Source: Hyphomicrobiales bacterium | GTDB taxonomy: Bacteria; Pseudomonadota; Alphaproteobacteria; Rhizobiales; Aestuariivirgaceae | DNA length: 24,028 nucleotides | NCBI GenBank assembly: GCA_027030295.1 | Contig: JALVFB010000292.1 | Location: forward strand, 1 to 24,028 | Direction: 5' to 3' | Shown: piece after piece, positions 9,688 through 17,159 of the stretch | Layout: every line of letters starts with the position of its first letter | Position numbering within the stretch: the first letter of the stretch is position 1 | Made by a program: the position numbers and the translations under genes | The notes under the pieces: generated by a model | Told to the model about the DNA's origin: nothing | Databases searched by the model: none | What the model saw: only the letters and a program-made list of their open reading frames with translations

Positions 9688-10067
9688 TTCATCTCACTGG
9701 TTGTGATGTGCCTTGTCCGTGATGATGTTGCAACTCGCCCACAAGGCAAAAGCCTTGCTCCGCTTGTGACCCTCGTTGTTTCAGGCGTGGAACTGTTCCG
9801 GCATATCCCGGCGGCTCCCGGCCGCCCGCTGCCTCTCATGCGCTCCCCTTGCCGCAGGCAAAACCCGCTTTCTGCCTCCTGTTCACGCGGCTTCTTCCAA
9901 AAGCCCCCAGGCCCCCGCGCGGGAATCAATCATCATCATTGGCGCACAGCGCCTATTTACTCCCTTGCGGAGCGTTTTCCAAGCACTGAATCGGCCAATT
10001 CCGCATAATGCGCGCGAAAGGTGCGGATTTGCCGGAAAACAGTGAATTTTTCGCCAGAAACTTGCGA
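9688..10067 (-). other. Long gap between prmC and the DUF4167 gene
   Basis: No convincing gene is seen in these 380 bases. On the minus strand they hold a promoter-like pair (9954-9982), a 5-bp hairpin right at the predicted transcript start (GGCGC-TGT-GCGCC, 9941-9953), and a 6-bp hairpin with a 4-base loop (9742-9757). There is also a 51-codon frame (9839-9684) with AAGGGGAG upstream of its ATG, whose stop overlaps the DUF4167 start. That frame has no family resemblance and may be chance. The simplest reading is a long 5' leader of the DUF4167 mRNA. Confidence 0.5.
9954..9982 (-). promoter_or_regulatory. Candidate sigma-70-type promoter for the DUF4167 gene
   Basis: On the minus strand TTGGAA (9982-9977) and TAAATA (9959-9954) are separated by exactly 17 bases. 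Transcription would start near 9947, at a small hairpin, giving a leader of about 260 bases. Found by eye only; no transcript data. Confidence 0.45.
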
Positions 10068-10991
10068 TCAATTGTTTGCTTTCAAGGCCACGACGCGTCC
10101 GATGCCCGCCAGATCGGGCAGGATGGAGGGCAAGACCGTTTCTTCCGCCGTCAGTCCGGCACGCAGAAACAGTTCGCGCACCGCCTTCGCCTGGCCGGCG
10201 CCAACCTCCGTGAGCAGCCAGCCGCCGGGACGCAGCACGGCCCGCGCGCGCCGGGCGATGGCGCGGTAGGCCATCAGGCCGTCCGCGCCGCCGCTCAGCG
10301 CCAGATGCGGGTCGTGTTCACGCACTTCCCGCCGCAAAGCCGCGATGTCGGTCTGCGGGATGTAGGGCGGATTGGCGAGCATCAGGTTCAGCGGCCCGCC
10401 GACGGGTTCCAGCCAGTCGCCGCGCACGCAAAGCAGGCGCCGGGCCACGCCGTGGCGGACGGCATTGCGCCGCGCCACCCGCAGCGCCGGCGGGGAGATG
10501 TCCAGCGCCAGACCGTGCAGCCCCGGCCACTCGGCCAGCAGGGAGACGATGATGGCGCCCGATCCGGCGCCCAGGTCGCAGGCCACGGGCGGAGTGGCGT
10601 GCAACCGTTCGACATGTGGCCGCAGGCGCAGGGCGGCTTCCACCAGCAGCTCCGTTTCCGGGCGCGGGTCGAGAACATGCGGGGTGATTTCGAAGACACG
10701 GCCGAAGAATTCGCGCCGGCCGAGGATGCGCGAAACCGGCTCGCCGGCGAGGCGGCGGCGGGCGAAGGCGCGCAAACGCGCGGCCTGCTCCGCCGTCAGC
10801 GGCCGATCCGCTTCGGCGATGATCGCGGCGTGCGACAGGCCCGTCGCCGCCTGCACCAGCAGCCGCGCGTCCAGCGCCGGCGTGTCCGGGTTGGCGGCGC
10901 GCATCAGGCCGGCCAGCGCCCGGCGCGCCCGTTCGACCGGCAGGCCCGCGCGCAGGGCCGCCAGCGCCTCTGCCGCGTCAGTCTTCGGCAT
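10068..10991 (-). CDS. prmC: Peptide chain release factor glutamine methyltransferase
   Basis: S-adenosylmethionine-dependent methyltransferase that modifies the glutamine of the GGQ motif in release factors, which speeds peptide release. It has 307 residues. An N-terminal helical domain (about 1-115) contains [15 protein letters not shown] and the family motif [19 protein letters not shown]. The Rossmann methyltransferase domain follows with [19 protein letters not shown] (SAM loop) and the catalytic NPPY at residues 207-210. The start overlaps the end of prfA by 14 bases, so the enzyme is made from the same mRNA as its substrate protein. Identity is secure from the NPPY motif together with the prfA neighbour. 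Confidence 0.96.
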   Translation of the reverse strand: MPKTDAAEALAALRAGLPVERARRALAGLMRAANPDTPALDARLLVQAATGLSHAAIIAEADRPLTAEQAARLRAFARRRLAGEPVSRILGRREFFGRVFEITPHVLDPRPETELLVEAALRLRPHVERLHATPPVACDLGAGSGAIIVSLLAEWPGLHGLALDISPPALRVARRNAVRHGVARRLLCVRGDWLEPVGGPLNLMLANPPYIPQTDIAALRREVREHDPHLALSGGADGLMAYRAIARRARAVLRPGGWLLTEVGAGQAKAVRELFLRAGLTAEETVLPSILPDLAGIGRVVALKANN

Positions 10992-12075
10992 GGTCGGAAG
11001 CGGCCGCCGGTTCCGTTTGCGCCGCCAGCAGGCGGGCCTGTTCCTCGGCGATGAGTGGCTCGATGATTTCGTCCAGCGCCTCGCCGGAGAGCACGTCGGT
11101 CAGCTTGTAGAGGGTGAGGTTGATGCGGTGATCGGTCACGCGGCCCTGCGGGAAGTTGTAGGTGCGGATGCGCTCGGAGCGGTCGCCGGAGCCGATCTGG
11201 CCGCGGCGCTCGGCGGCGCGCTTCTCCCGCTGCTGGCGGCGTTGCAGCTCGAACAGGCGGGCGCGCAGCACCTGCATGGCCTTGGCCCGGTTCTTGTGCT
11301 GGCTGCGCTCGCTCTGCTGGCTGACCACGATGCCGGTGGGGATGTGGGTGATGCGCACCGCCGAATCGGTGGTGTTCACGTGCTGGCCACCGGCGCCGGA
11401 AGCGCGGAACACATCGATGCGCAAGTCCTTCTCGTCGATGTGCACGTCCACGTCTTCCGCCTCCGGCAGCACCGCGACGGTGGCGGCGGAGGTGTGGATG
11501 CGCCCGCCTGCTTCCGTCTCCGGCACCCGCTGCACCCGGTGCACGCCGGATTCGTATTTCAGCCGCGCATAGGCGCCCTTGCCGCGGATGGCGGCGATGA
11601 TCTCCTTGAAGCCGCCCAGTTCCGTTTCGGAGGCGGAGAGCACCTCCACTCGCCAGCCGCGATCTTGCGCATAGCGCTGATACATGCGGAACAGGTCGGC
11701 GGCGAACAGGGCGGCCTCCTCGCCGCCGGTTCCGGCGCGGATCTCCAGGATGACGCTCTTCTCGTCCGCCGCGTCCTTCGGCAGCAGCAACAGTTGCAAT
11801 TCGCGCTGAAGCGCCGCAATGCGCTCCTTCAATTGGGCCAGCTCGGCGCGCGCCATGTCGCCCAGCTCCGGGTCGCTCAGCAGGCTTTCCAGCTCTTCGC
11901 GCTCCGCCAGCGCCGCGCGCAGTTCTTCGGCCTTTTTCGCCACCGGCTCCAGTTCGGCGTATTCGCGCGAGAAGCGCACGTATTCCTCGCCGGAGGCTCC
12001 GGCGGCCAGCGCCTGTTCCAGCTCGGCGAAACGCCGCAGGATGCTCTCGATGCGTTCGGAATGGGCCAGGGACAT
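10978..12075 (-). CDS. prfA: Peptide chain release factor 1
   Basis: Class I release factor that reads UAA and UAG. From the chosen ATG it has 365 residues, close to the usual 360; longer upstream frames run into the cold-shock terminator and are not credible. The GGQ motif ([18 protein letters not shown]) sits at 229-231. The codon-recognition tripeptide is PET at 185-187 within [20 protein letters not shown], in the RF1 position where E. coli has PAT, not the RF2-type SPF. The C-terminus ends in an Ala/Glu-rich tail that overlaps prmC. The ribosome-binding site upstream of the ATG is poor. It lies 143 bases beyond the cold-shock gene, with a terminator between them. Confidence 0.96.
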   Translation of the reverse strand: MSLAHSERIESILRRFAELEQALAAGASGEEYVRFSREYAELEPVAKKAEELRAALAEREELESLLSDPELGDMARAELAQLKERIAALQRELQLLLLPKDAADEKSVILEIRAGTGGEEAALFAADLFRMYQRYAQDRGWRVEVLSASETELGGFKEIIAAIRGKGAYARLKYESGVHRVQRVPETEAGGRIHTSAATVAVLPEAEDVDVHIDEKDLRIDVFRASGAGGQHVNTTDSAVRITHIPTGIVVSQQSERSQHKNRAKAMQVLRARLFELQRRQQREKRAAERRGQIGSGDRSERIRTYNFPQGRVTDHRINLTLYKLTDVLSGEALDEIIEPLIAEEQARLLAAQTEPAAASDHAED

Positions 12076-12131
12076 GATGTTTTCGTGCCGCAGCGTCGTT
12101 GCCTGTCGCCGGAATAGCCCGGCAACCGCGT

Positions 12132-12174
12132 TCAGACAAGAAGAAGGCCCCGTCCGAAGCGGACGAGGCCCCTT
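12132..12174 (-). terminator. Intrinsic terminator of the cold-shock gene
   Basis: On the minus strand the stem GGCCTCGTCCG / CGGACGGGGCC (11 pairs, one G-U) has a CTT loop and is followed by TTCTTCTTG. This is the clearest intrinsic terminator in the window. It separates the cold-shock gene from prfA. Confidence 0.8.
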
Positions 12175-12218
12175 GATCGTCGTTCCGGCGGCATCACACC
12201 GCCGGCAAGATGGCGAGG

Positions 12219-12428
12219 TCAGTCTTCCACCTTGAGGTTCTCCGCCGCCATGCGGCCGCCGCGCCCTTCCACGAGGTCGTAGGACACCTTCTGCCCCTCG
12301 TGCAGGGTGGACAGGCCGGCGCGCTCCACCGCGGAGATGTGCACGAAGGCATCCTTGCCGCCCTCTTCCGGCTCGATGAAGCCATAGCCCTTCTCCGGGT
12401 TGAACCATTTCACAGTTCCGTTCGCCAT
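12219..12428 (-). CDS. Cold-shock protein (CspA family)
   Basis: A 69-residue single cold-shock domain protein, which binds single-stranded RNA and DNA and acts as an RNA chaperone. RNP1 is seen at residues 13-19 (KGYGFIE) and RNP2 at 27-32 (AFVHIS), after the usual [10 protein letters not shown] start. The C-terminus [21 protein letters not shown] is standard. The start follows GGAG at 8 bases (CAAGGAGTTACCAAG). It is monocistronic, with a terminator just downstream. The upstream region is long and rich in small palindromes, consistent with a structured 5' leader as in other csp genes. Which csp paralogue it is cannot be told. Confidence 0.96.
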   Translation of the reverse strand: MANGTVKWFNPEKGYGFIEPEEGGKDAFVHISAVERAGLSTLHEGQKVSYDLVEGRGGRMAAENLKVED

Positions 12429-12793
12429 CTTGGTAACTCCTTGAATTCTGGCGTTTCGTCTTTCACAGGTAATCCCCTGCCAAAAACCCCGCGGGCCATC
12501 TGGCAAGGCATGCACGCATGCCGGCAAGACGCCCTTCCATCGAAGGCGTCACCCCCGGCAAAAGCGTTCGATCACGATGTGGGGAGAAGAGTCTTCGGAA
12601 AAGATCGTCTCTCGCGGTTCATCACCGCGGCGGCGTTGCAGGGCAGCCCCTTCGCGCCGCTGGCCACGTCGTTGTCGTGAGGCGCACCCTGAACCCCGCG
12701 CGGGGGCAAGTCAAGCAAAACTTTGCGAAAGGCGCATTTTCTGTCAGAACAGGGGGACGGTTGTCGTTTGCACAGAGCCATCGGGGAGGGGAC
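12429..12793. other. Divergent intergenic region csp / acyltransferase fusion
   Basis: No gene is seen in these 365 bases. Read toward csp, the region contains a candidate -35/-10 (12686-12714), a hairpin from GACGCC...GGCGTC (12530-12552), and a GGCATGC-GT-GCATGCC palindrome (12507-12522). It also has a GCGGGGTTTTTGG stretch near 12481-12494. These suggest a structured csp leader of roughly 250 bases. Read toward the fusion gene, I see no convincing promoter, only its ribosome-binding site GGAGGGG at 12785-12791. Confidence 0.5.
12686..12714 (-). promoter_or_regulatory. Weak candidate promoter for the cold-shock gene
   Basis: On the minus strand CTTGACTT gives a good -35 (TTGACT, 12714-12709). 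A 17-base spacer leads to CAGGGT (12691-12686), a poor -10. If used, the csp leader would be about 250 bases, which fits cold-shock genes. Low certainty because of the -10. Confidence 0.3.
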
Positions 12794-15700
12794 ATGCCGG
12801 GAAAAGCGAGCCGCTTCAGCCTGTTCCGCACGCGCCGTTTCGCGCCGTTGTTCGTCGCGCAGGCGCTGGGCGCGTTCAACGACAACGTGTTCAGAAACGC
12901 CGCCATCATCCTCGTCACCTATGGGCTTGCGCGGCAGGGGTGGAACGCGGGGCTGCTGGTGGGGCTGGCCGGCGCGCTGTTCATCCTGCCGTTCTTCCTG
13001 TTTTCCGGGCTGGCCGGCGAACTGGCCGACGCGCGCGACAAGGCCAGGCTGGCGCGCGCCATCAAGCTGGCGGAAGTGGGCATCGCGGCGCTGGCGGGAG
13101 CCAGTTTGTGGTTGCAATGGCCGCCGATGATGCTGTTCGTGCTGTTCCTGGCCGGCACGCAATCGACGTTCTTCGGTCCCATCAAGTATGCCATCCTGCC
13201 GCAGCACCTGGCGGACAACGAGCTGGTGGAGGCCAACGCCTGGATCGAAACCACCACCTTCGTCGCCATTCTGCTGGGCACCCTGTTCGGGGGGCTTACG
13301 ATCAACAGCACGCATGGCGTGGCGCTGGTGTGGCTGACCATGATCGCCGCCGCCGCGCTGGGCTATGTGGCGGCGCGGCGCATTCCGCCGGCGCCGCCGC
13401 CGAAGCCGGAGATGAAGGTGCGGGCGAATCTCTTCGCCAGCACGTTCACCATCCTGCGCGAACTGGCGCGCCATCCACGGCTGTTCGGCGCGGCCATCGC
13501 CATTTCGTGGTTCTGGTCGCTGGGGCTGGTGGTGCTGGGGGCGGCGCCGCTGCTGACCAGGGACGTGCTGGGCGCCAACGAAACGGTGGCCAATTTCTTC
13601 ATCGCCCTGTTCACCGTCGGCATTGCGCTGGGGGCGTGGATGGCCGCGCGGTTGCTGCATGGCGCCATCAGTCCGCGGCTGGCGCCCGTTTCGGCGCTGC
13701 TGATGGCGCTGAGCCTGTTCGATTTCTGGCGCACGGTGGCCGGTCTGCCGGCGCCGGTGGCGGCGGGGGCGCCGGCGGGGCTGGGGGACTTCCTGGGCGC
13801 CTGGCAGGGGCTGCACCTGTCGCTGGACATGCTGCTGCTGGCCACCTTCGGCGGCATCTTCGTGGTGCCGCTTTACGCCTGGCTCCAGCACGAGGCGCCG
13901 GAAGCGGAGCGCGCGCGCATCATCGCCGCCAACAACGTGCTCAACGCCCTCCTGATGGCCGCCGCCTCCGCCGCCATGGGCTGGGCGCTGAAGCGGGGCG
14001 TTTCCCTTTCCGGCATCCTGCTGGCGCTGACCATGTTGCAGGCGTTCGTCAGCCTGTATCTCGTCTGGCGCATGCCGGCGGATTTCCTGCGCAGCATCGG
14101 GACCATCCTGTTCCGCCTGCTCTACCGGGTGGAGGTGAAGGGGCTGGAGCATCTGCGTGACGCAGGCGGGCGCGCGGTGATCGTTTCCAACCACGCCTCG
14201 TGGCTGGACGGGCCGGTGCTGGCAACCTTCCTGCCGCGCGAAACCGCCTATGCCGTGCACACCGCGGAGGCCGAACGCCCCATCGCGCGCCTGATGGCGA
14301 AAATCTTTCACCTGCTGCCCATCGATCCGGTGAACCCCATGGCCATTCGCACCCTCATTCACGAGGTGGAGCAGGATCGGCGGGTGGTGATTTTTCCAGA
14401 GGGGCGGATTTCCACCACCGGCGGGCTGATGAAGATTTACGAAGGGCCGGGGCTGATCGCGCACAAGGCCGATGCGCCCATCGTGCCGGTGTTCATTCGC
14501 GGGGCGGAGCGGGCGCGCTTCTTCTCGCGCCAGCCGTTGAGCCAGCGGCTGCGGCTGTTTCCGAAGATCACCGTCACCGTCCAACCGCCGGTGAAGATGG
14601 AGGCGCCGGAGGGGCTTTCCGGCACGCGCCTGCGCAAATATCTGGCCGACAAGCTCTACGACGTGATGGCTTCCGCATCCTTCCGCAGCCAGCCGTGGCG
14701 GCGGCACCTGATGGAGGCGGTCATCGACGTGAAGCGCGATCACGGCGGCAAGCGCCGGGTGCTGGAAGACATCCAGCGCACGCCATTGTCCATGAACCGG
14801 CTGCTGGCGGGGTGCTACATCCTCGGCGGCAAGCTGGCGGGGCTGACGCCCGGCGAGAAGACCATCGGCGTGCTGCTGCCCACCTCGAACGCCTGCCTCG
14901 TCACCCTGCTGGGGCTGCTGGCGCGCGGGCGCACGCCGGCCATGCTGAACTTCTCCACCGGCGCGGTGAACATGGCCGCGGCCTGCAAGGCGGCGCGGGT
15001 GAAGACCATCGTCACCTCGCGGCGCTTCATCGAACAGGGCGGGCTTCAGGAGATGCTGGAGGTGCTCTCGAAACAGGCGCGCGTCATCTGGCTGGAGGAC
15101 GTGCGCGAGAGCATCGGCCTGAAGGACAAGCTGGGCGGCCTGTTGCTGGCGAAGCTCAACCGTTCGGGCCTGAAGCTGGCGGGCGCGACCATGGACCCGG
15201 ACGACGCGGCGGTGATCCTGTTCACCTCCGGCTCGGAAGGGGTGCCGAAGGGCGTGGTGCTGAGCCACGCCAACCTGCTGGCCAACGCCTATCAGGTGCT
15301 GTCCATCATCGACCTGAACGCTTCCGATCGCGTGTTCAACGCCCTGCCGATGTTTCACGCGCTGGGGCTTTCCGCCGGCGTCTTCCTGCCGCTGGTGGCG
15401 GGCAGCCGGCTGTTTCTCTATCCTTCGCCGCTGCATTTCAAGATCATTCCGGAGCTGGTCTATGACACCGACGCCACGGTGTTCTTCGGCACCGACACGT
15501 TCCTCAACGGCTATGCCCGCAACGCCCATCCGTATGACTTCTACAAGGTGCGCTACGTGGTGGCCGGCGCGGAGCGGGTGAAGGAGCAGACGCGGCAGGA
15601 GTGGATGGAGAAGTTCGGCCTGCGCATCTACGAGGGCTATGGCGCCACCGAGACGGCGCCGGTGCTGAGCGTGAACACGCCCATGCATTTCCGCTCCGGC

Positions 15701-16234
15701 ACCGTCGGGCGGCTGTTGCCGGACGTGGAGCACCGCATCGATCCGGTGGAGGGCATCGAGGACGGCGGCCGGCTGGTGGTGCGGGGGCCGAACGTGATGA
15801 AGGGATACTTGCGCGCCGACACGCCGGGCGTGCTGGAAGCGCCGGAGGGCGGCTGGTATGACACCGGCGACATCGTGGACATCGACGAGGACGGCTTCGT
15901 CATCATCAAGGGGCGCGCCAAGCGCTTCGCCAAGATCGGCGGCGAGATGGTGTCGCTGACGGCGGTGGAAAACGCCGTCGCCAGGGCCTGGCCGGAGTCG
16001 GCGCATGCCGTCGTCTCCGTTCCCGACAAGAAGAAGGGCGAGCAGCTGGTGCTGATCACCACCGAAGAGGGGCTGGAGCGGCGCAAGATCGCCAGGGCGT
16101 TCAAGGAGCAGGGCGCGCCGGAGCTGTGGCTGCCGCGCAACGTGATGCATGTCGAAGAGTTGCCCGTGCTAGGCTCCGGCAAGACCGATTACGTGACCCT
16201 GCAACAAATGGCGCGGGAGATGATGGCGGTGTGA
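12794..16234 (+). CDS. aas: LplT-like MFS transporter / lysophospholipid acyltransferase / acyl-ACP synthetase fusion
   Basis: A 1146-residue inner-membrane protein that joins the activities E. coli keeps in two adjacent genes, lplT and aas: flipping lysophospholipids inward, activating fatty acid, and re-acylating. Residues about 1-420 are an MFS transporter (ALGAFNDNVFRNAAI near the start, then about twelve hydrophobic segments, with FFGPIKYAILPQHL). Residues about 440-630 are a PlsC acyltransferase with NHASWLD (His467, Asp472) and FPEGRIS (534-540). Residues about 650-1146 are an AMP-forming ligase with FTSGSEGVPKG (810-820), GYGATETAP (948-956) and YDTGDI. The ATG was chosen for its GGAGGGG site; frames further upstream have no family match. 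This three-part fusion is known in alphaproteobacteria. It stands alone here. Confidence 0.94.
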   Translation: MPGKASRFSLFRTRRFAPLFVAQALGAFNDNVFRNAAIILVTYGLARQGWNAGLLVGLAGALFILPFFLFSGLAGELADARDKARLARAIKLAEVGIAALAGASLWLQWPPMMLFVLFLAGTQSTFFGPIKYAILPQHLADNELVEANAWIETTTFVAILLGTLFGGLTINSTHGVALVWLTMIAAAALGYVAARRIPPAPPPKPEMKVRANLFASTFTILRELARHPRLFGAAIAISWFWSLGLVVLGAAPLLTRDVLGANETVANFFIALFTVGIALGAWMAARLLHGAISPRLAPVSALLMALSLFDFWRTVAGLPAPVAAGAPAGLGDFLGAWQGLHLSLDMLLLATFGGIFVVPLYAWLQHEAPEAERARIIAANNVLNALLMAAASAAMGWALKRGVSLSGILLALTMLQAFVSLYLVWRMPADFLRSIGTILFRLLYRVEVKGLEHLRDAGGRAVIVSNHASWLDGPVLATFLPRETAYAVHTAEAERPIARLMAKIFHLLPIDPVNPMAIRTLIHEVEQDRRVVIFPEGRISTTGGLMKIYEGPGLIAHKADAPIVPVFIRGAERARFFSRQPLSQRLRLFPKITVTVQPPVKMEAPEGLSGTRLRKYLADKLYDVMASASFRSQPWRRHLMEAVIDVKRDHGGKRRVLEDIQRTPLSMNRLLAGCYILGGKLAGLTPGEKTIGVLLPTSNACLVTLLGLLARGRTPAMLNFSTGAVNMAAACKAARVKTIVTSRRFIEQGGLQEMLEVLSKQARVIWLEDVRESIGLKDKLGGLLLAKLNRSGLKLAGATMDPDDAAVILFTSGSEGVPKGVVLSHANLLANAYQVLSIIDLNASDRVFNALPMFHALGLSAGVFLPLVAGSRLFLYPSPLHFKIIPELVYDTDATVFFGTDTFLNGYARNAHPYDFYKVRYVVAGAERVKEQTRQEWMEKFGLRIYEGYGATETAPVLSVNTPMHFRSGTVGRLLPDVEHRIDPVEGIEDGGRLVVRGPNVMKGYLRADTPGVLEAPEGGWYDTGDIVDIDEDGFVIIKGRAKRFAKIGGEMVSLTAVENAVARAWPESAHAVVSVPDKKKGEQLVLITTEEGLERRKIARAFKEQGAPELWLPRNVMHVEELPVLGSGKTDYVTLQQMAREMMAV

Positions 16235-16299
16235 GCGAGGGTCGGCGGGGGCGTTCGTGGCGTAATACCAGGCTGCGCAAAGATTGACCGGTAAAACCG

Positions 16300-16365
16300 C
16301 CCCGCGCCCCCACTTGGGCCACCCGATATTGCGTGTGAACAGGGTGTTTGGATGGGGGTGCGGGG
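16300..16365. repeat. Palindromic element, family C, copy 1 (between the aas fusion and zapA)
   Basis: A 13-base stem (16300-16312 with 16353-16365, one G-T pair on the plus strand) encloses a second stem CACCC/GGGTG. The interior reads GGCCACCCGAT-N14-GGGTGT-TT-GG, shared with the second copy at 21104-21180. The arms CCGCGCCCCC and GGGGGTGCGGGG are also shared, apart from a C/T change that keeps pairing. It lies between two convergent genes. On the minus strand the stem is followed by GCGGTTTT, so it may also end zapA transcription. Confidence 0.82.
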
Positions 16366-16392
16366 TATCATGTTGATTTTTCGTTTGGACTG

Positions 16393-16728
16393 TCAGCCCT
16401 TCAGCCGCTCAAGCCGGGTGGCGGCGCCGTCCAGCGCCTGCAGCAGGCGGGTGGCGGCCTCGCGGCAGGCCGGATCGCCCTGCTGGCGCAGGCGCTCCAG
16501 CTCGGCCGAAAGGGTGGCGACCTGCTGTTGCAGCTCCACCACCTGATCGGCCATGACCAGCGAGGCCATGATGAGCAGGCGGAGCTCGCCCAGCGGGCCG
16601 GCCTTTTCGCGGATGTCGGCGATTTCCGAATCCAGCATGCGGGCCAGGCGGCGCAGATGTTCCTCCTGTCCCTCGCCGCATTGCAGGGTGTAATTGCGGC
16701 CGTTGATCTGCAAAACGACCTGCGGCAT
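16393..16728 (-). CDS. zapA: Cell division protein ZapA
   Basis: A 111-residue FtsZ-associated protein that cross-links and stabilises Z-ring protofilaments at mid-cell. The N-terminal beta part is MPQVVLQINGRNYTLQCGEGQEEHL, with the family's typical NGR.Y.L.C...EE.HL pattern. It is followed by LARMLDSEIADIRE and a long coiled coil from about residue 55 onward (VVELQQQVATLSAELERLRQQ) that makes the tetramer. A GGGGGA site precedes the ATG. It lies 31 bases downstream of a small coiled-coil gene, the usual alphaproteobacterial arrangement. No 6S RNA is evident downstream, although zapA is often next to it. Confidence 0.93.
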   Translation of the reverse strand: MPQVVLQINGRNYTLQCGEGQEEHLRRLARMLDSEIADIREKAGPLGELRLLIMASLVMADQVVELQQQVATLSAELERLRQQGDPACREAATRLLQALDGAATRLERLKG

Positions 16729-16759
16729 GTGTCCCCCAGTTGACGGCGGGCAGGGCCGC

Positions 16760-17014
16760 TCAGGCCTCCAGCGCCTGGCGGATGCGCTGCATCGCCGTGT
16801 CGATGCGCGAGAGCGCGGTGCGTCCGGCGCGGGTCAGCTCGTCGGCCCGCTGGCGCACCTGCTCCAGCTCTCTCGCCAGCCGCTCCCGCTCTTCGCGCAG
16901 TGCGCCGACCTGCTCGCCGCGCCGGGAAAGCTCGGCGAAGGCCTGTTCGGCCGCGGCCAGCGCCTGTTCGAAGCGGGCCAGCGCCGTTTCCGTCTGCGCG
17001 TTCAGGTCGGTCAT
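16760..17014 (-). CDS. Small coiled-coil protein upstream of zapA (DUF4164-like)
   Basis: An 84-residue, almost wholly helical protein with heptad-like Leu/Ala spacing (ALARFEQALAAAEQAFAELS, LREERERLARELEQVRQRAD). It has no signal peptide or membrane segment. It resembles the short DUF4164-type coiled-coil proteins that precede zapA in many alphaproteobacteria; this rests on context and composition, not on a specific motif. A role with ZapA at the division site is inferred. The start MTDLNAQTETAL was chosen because the longer form adds a non-helical, Arg-rich leader. Neither start has a clear ribosome-binding site. Confidence 0.72.
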   Translation of the reverse strand: MTDLNAQTETALARFEQALAAAEQAFAELSRRGEQVGALREERERLARELEQVRQRADELTRAGRTALSRIDTAMQRIRQALEA

Positions 17015-17057
17015 GGTCGGCCTGTGCGGTTCGCGTTTCCGGTTCGATTCCCTGTCT

Positions 17058-17086
17058 GCATAGCACAAAAGTGGTTCGCTGCCCAA
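17058..17086 (-). promoter_or_regulatory. Candidate promoter for the coiled-coil gene and zapA
   Basis: On the minus strand TTGGGC (17086-17081) and CTATGC (17063-17058) have a 17-base spacer. This predicts a start near 17050 and a leader of about 35 bases to the ATG at 17014. It supports the shorter start of that gene. By eye only. Confidence 0.35.
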
Positions 17087-17091
17087 AACCC

Positions 17092-17120
17092 TTGCCGCTG
17101 GCGATGGGCGGCGTTACCCT
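17092..17120 (+). promoter_or_regulatory. Candidate promoter for hbd
   Basis: TTGCCG (17092-17097) and TACCCT (17115-17120) with a 17-base spacer, about 40 bases upstream of the hbd start. It lies back to back with the candidate promoter of the divergent zapA unit. By eye only. Confidence 0.35.
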
Positions 17121-17159
17121 GCGGGCGCATCGGGCCGTGTGCATGAAGGGTTGGTGAAG

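Noticed and set aside
9684..9929. 81-codon minus-strand gene between prmC and the DUF4167 gene
   Set aside because: No family resemblance, and the N-terminal part lacks a ribosome-binding site. Only the shorter frame from 9839 has one, and that is treated as part of the leader.
12075..12408. N-terminal extension of release factor 1
   Set aside because: It would be translated across the cold-shock gene's terminator and out of frame through that gene. RF1 begins with [15 protein letters not shown] at its normal length.
12542..12592. Leader peptide (MNRERRSFPKTLLPTS) upstream of the cold-shock gene
   Set aside because: Sixteen codons on the minus strand without a clear ribosome-binding site; nothing distinguishes it from chance.
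12572..16150. Minus-strand open frame of 1192 codons opposite the aas fusion
   Set aside because: Same reason: low-complexity His/Gln/Arg composition, no start signals, and the plus strand has clear catalytic motifs along the whole length.
16235..16392. 6S RNA gene (ssrS) downstream of zapA
   Set aside because: zapA is often next to ssrS, but the 158 bases here are dominated by the family C hairpin. I see neither paired ends nor the central bubble expected of 6S RNA.
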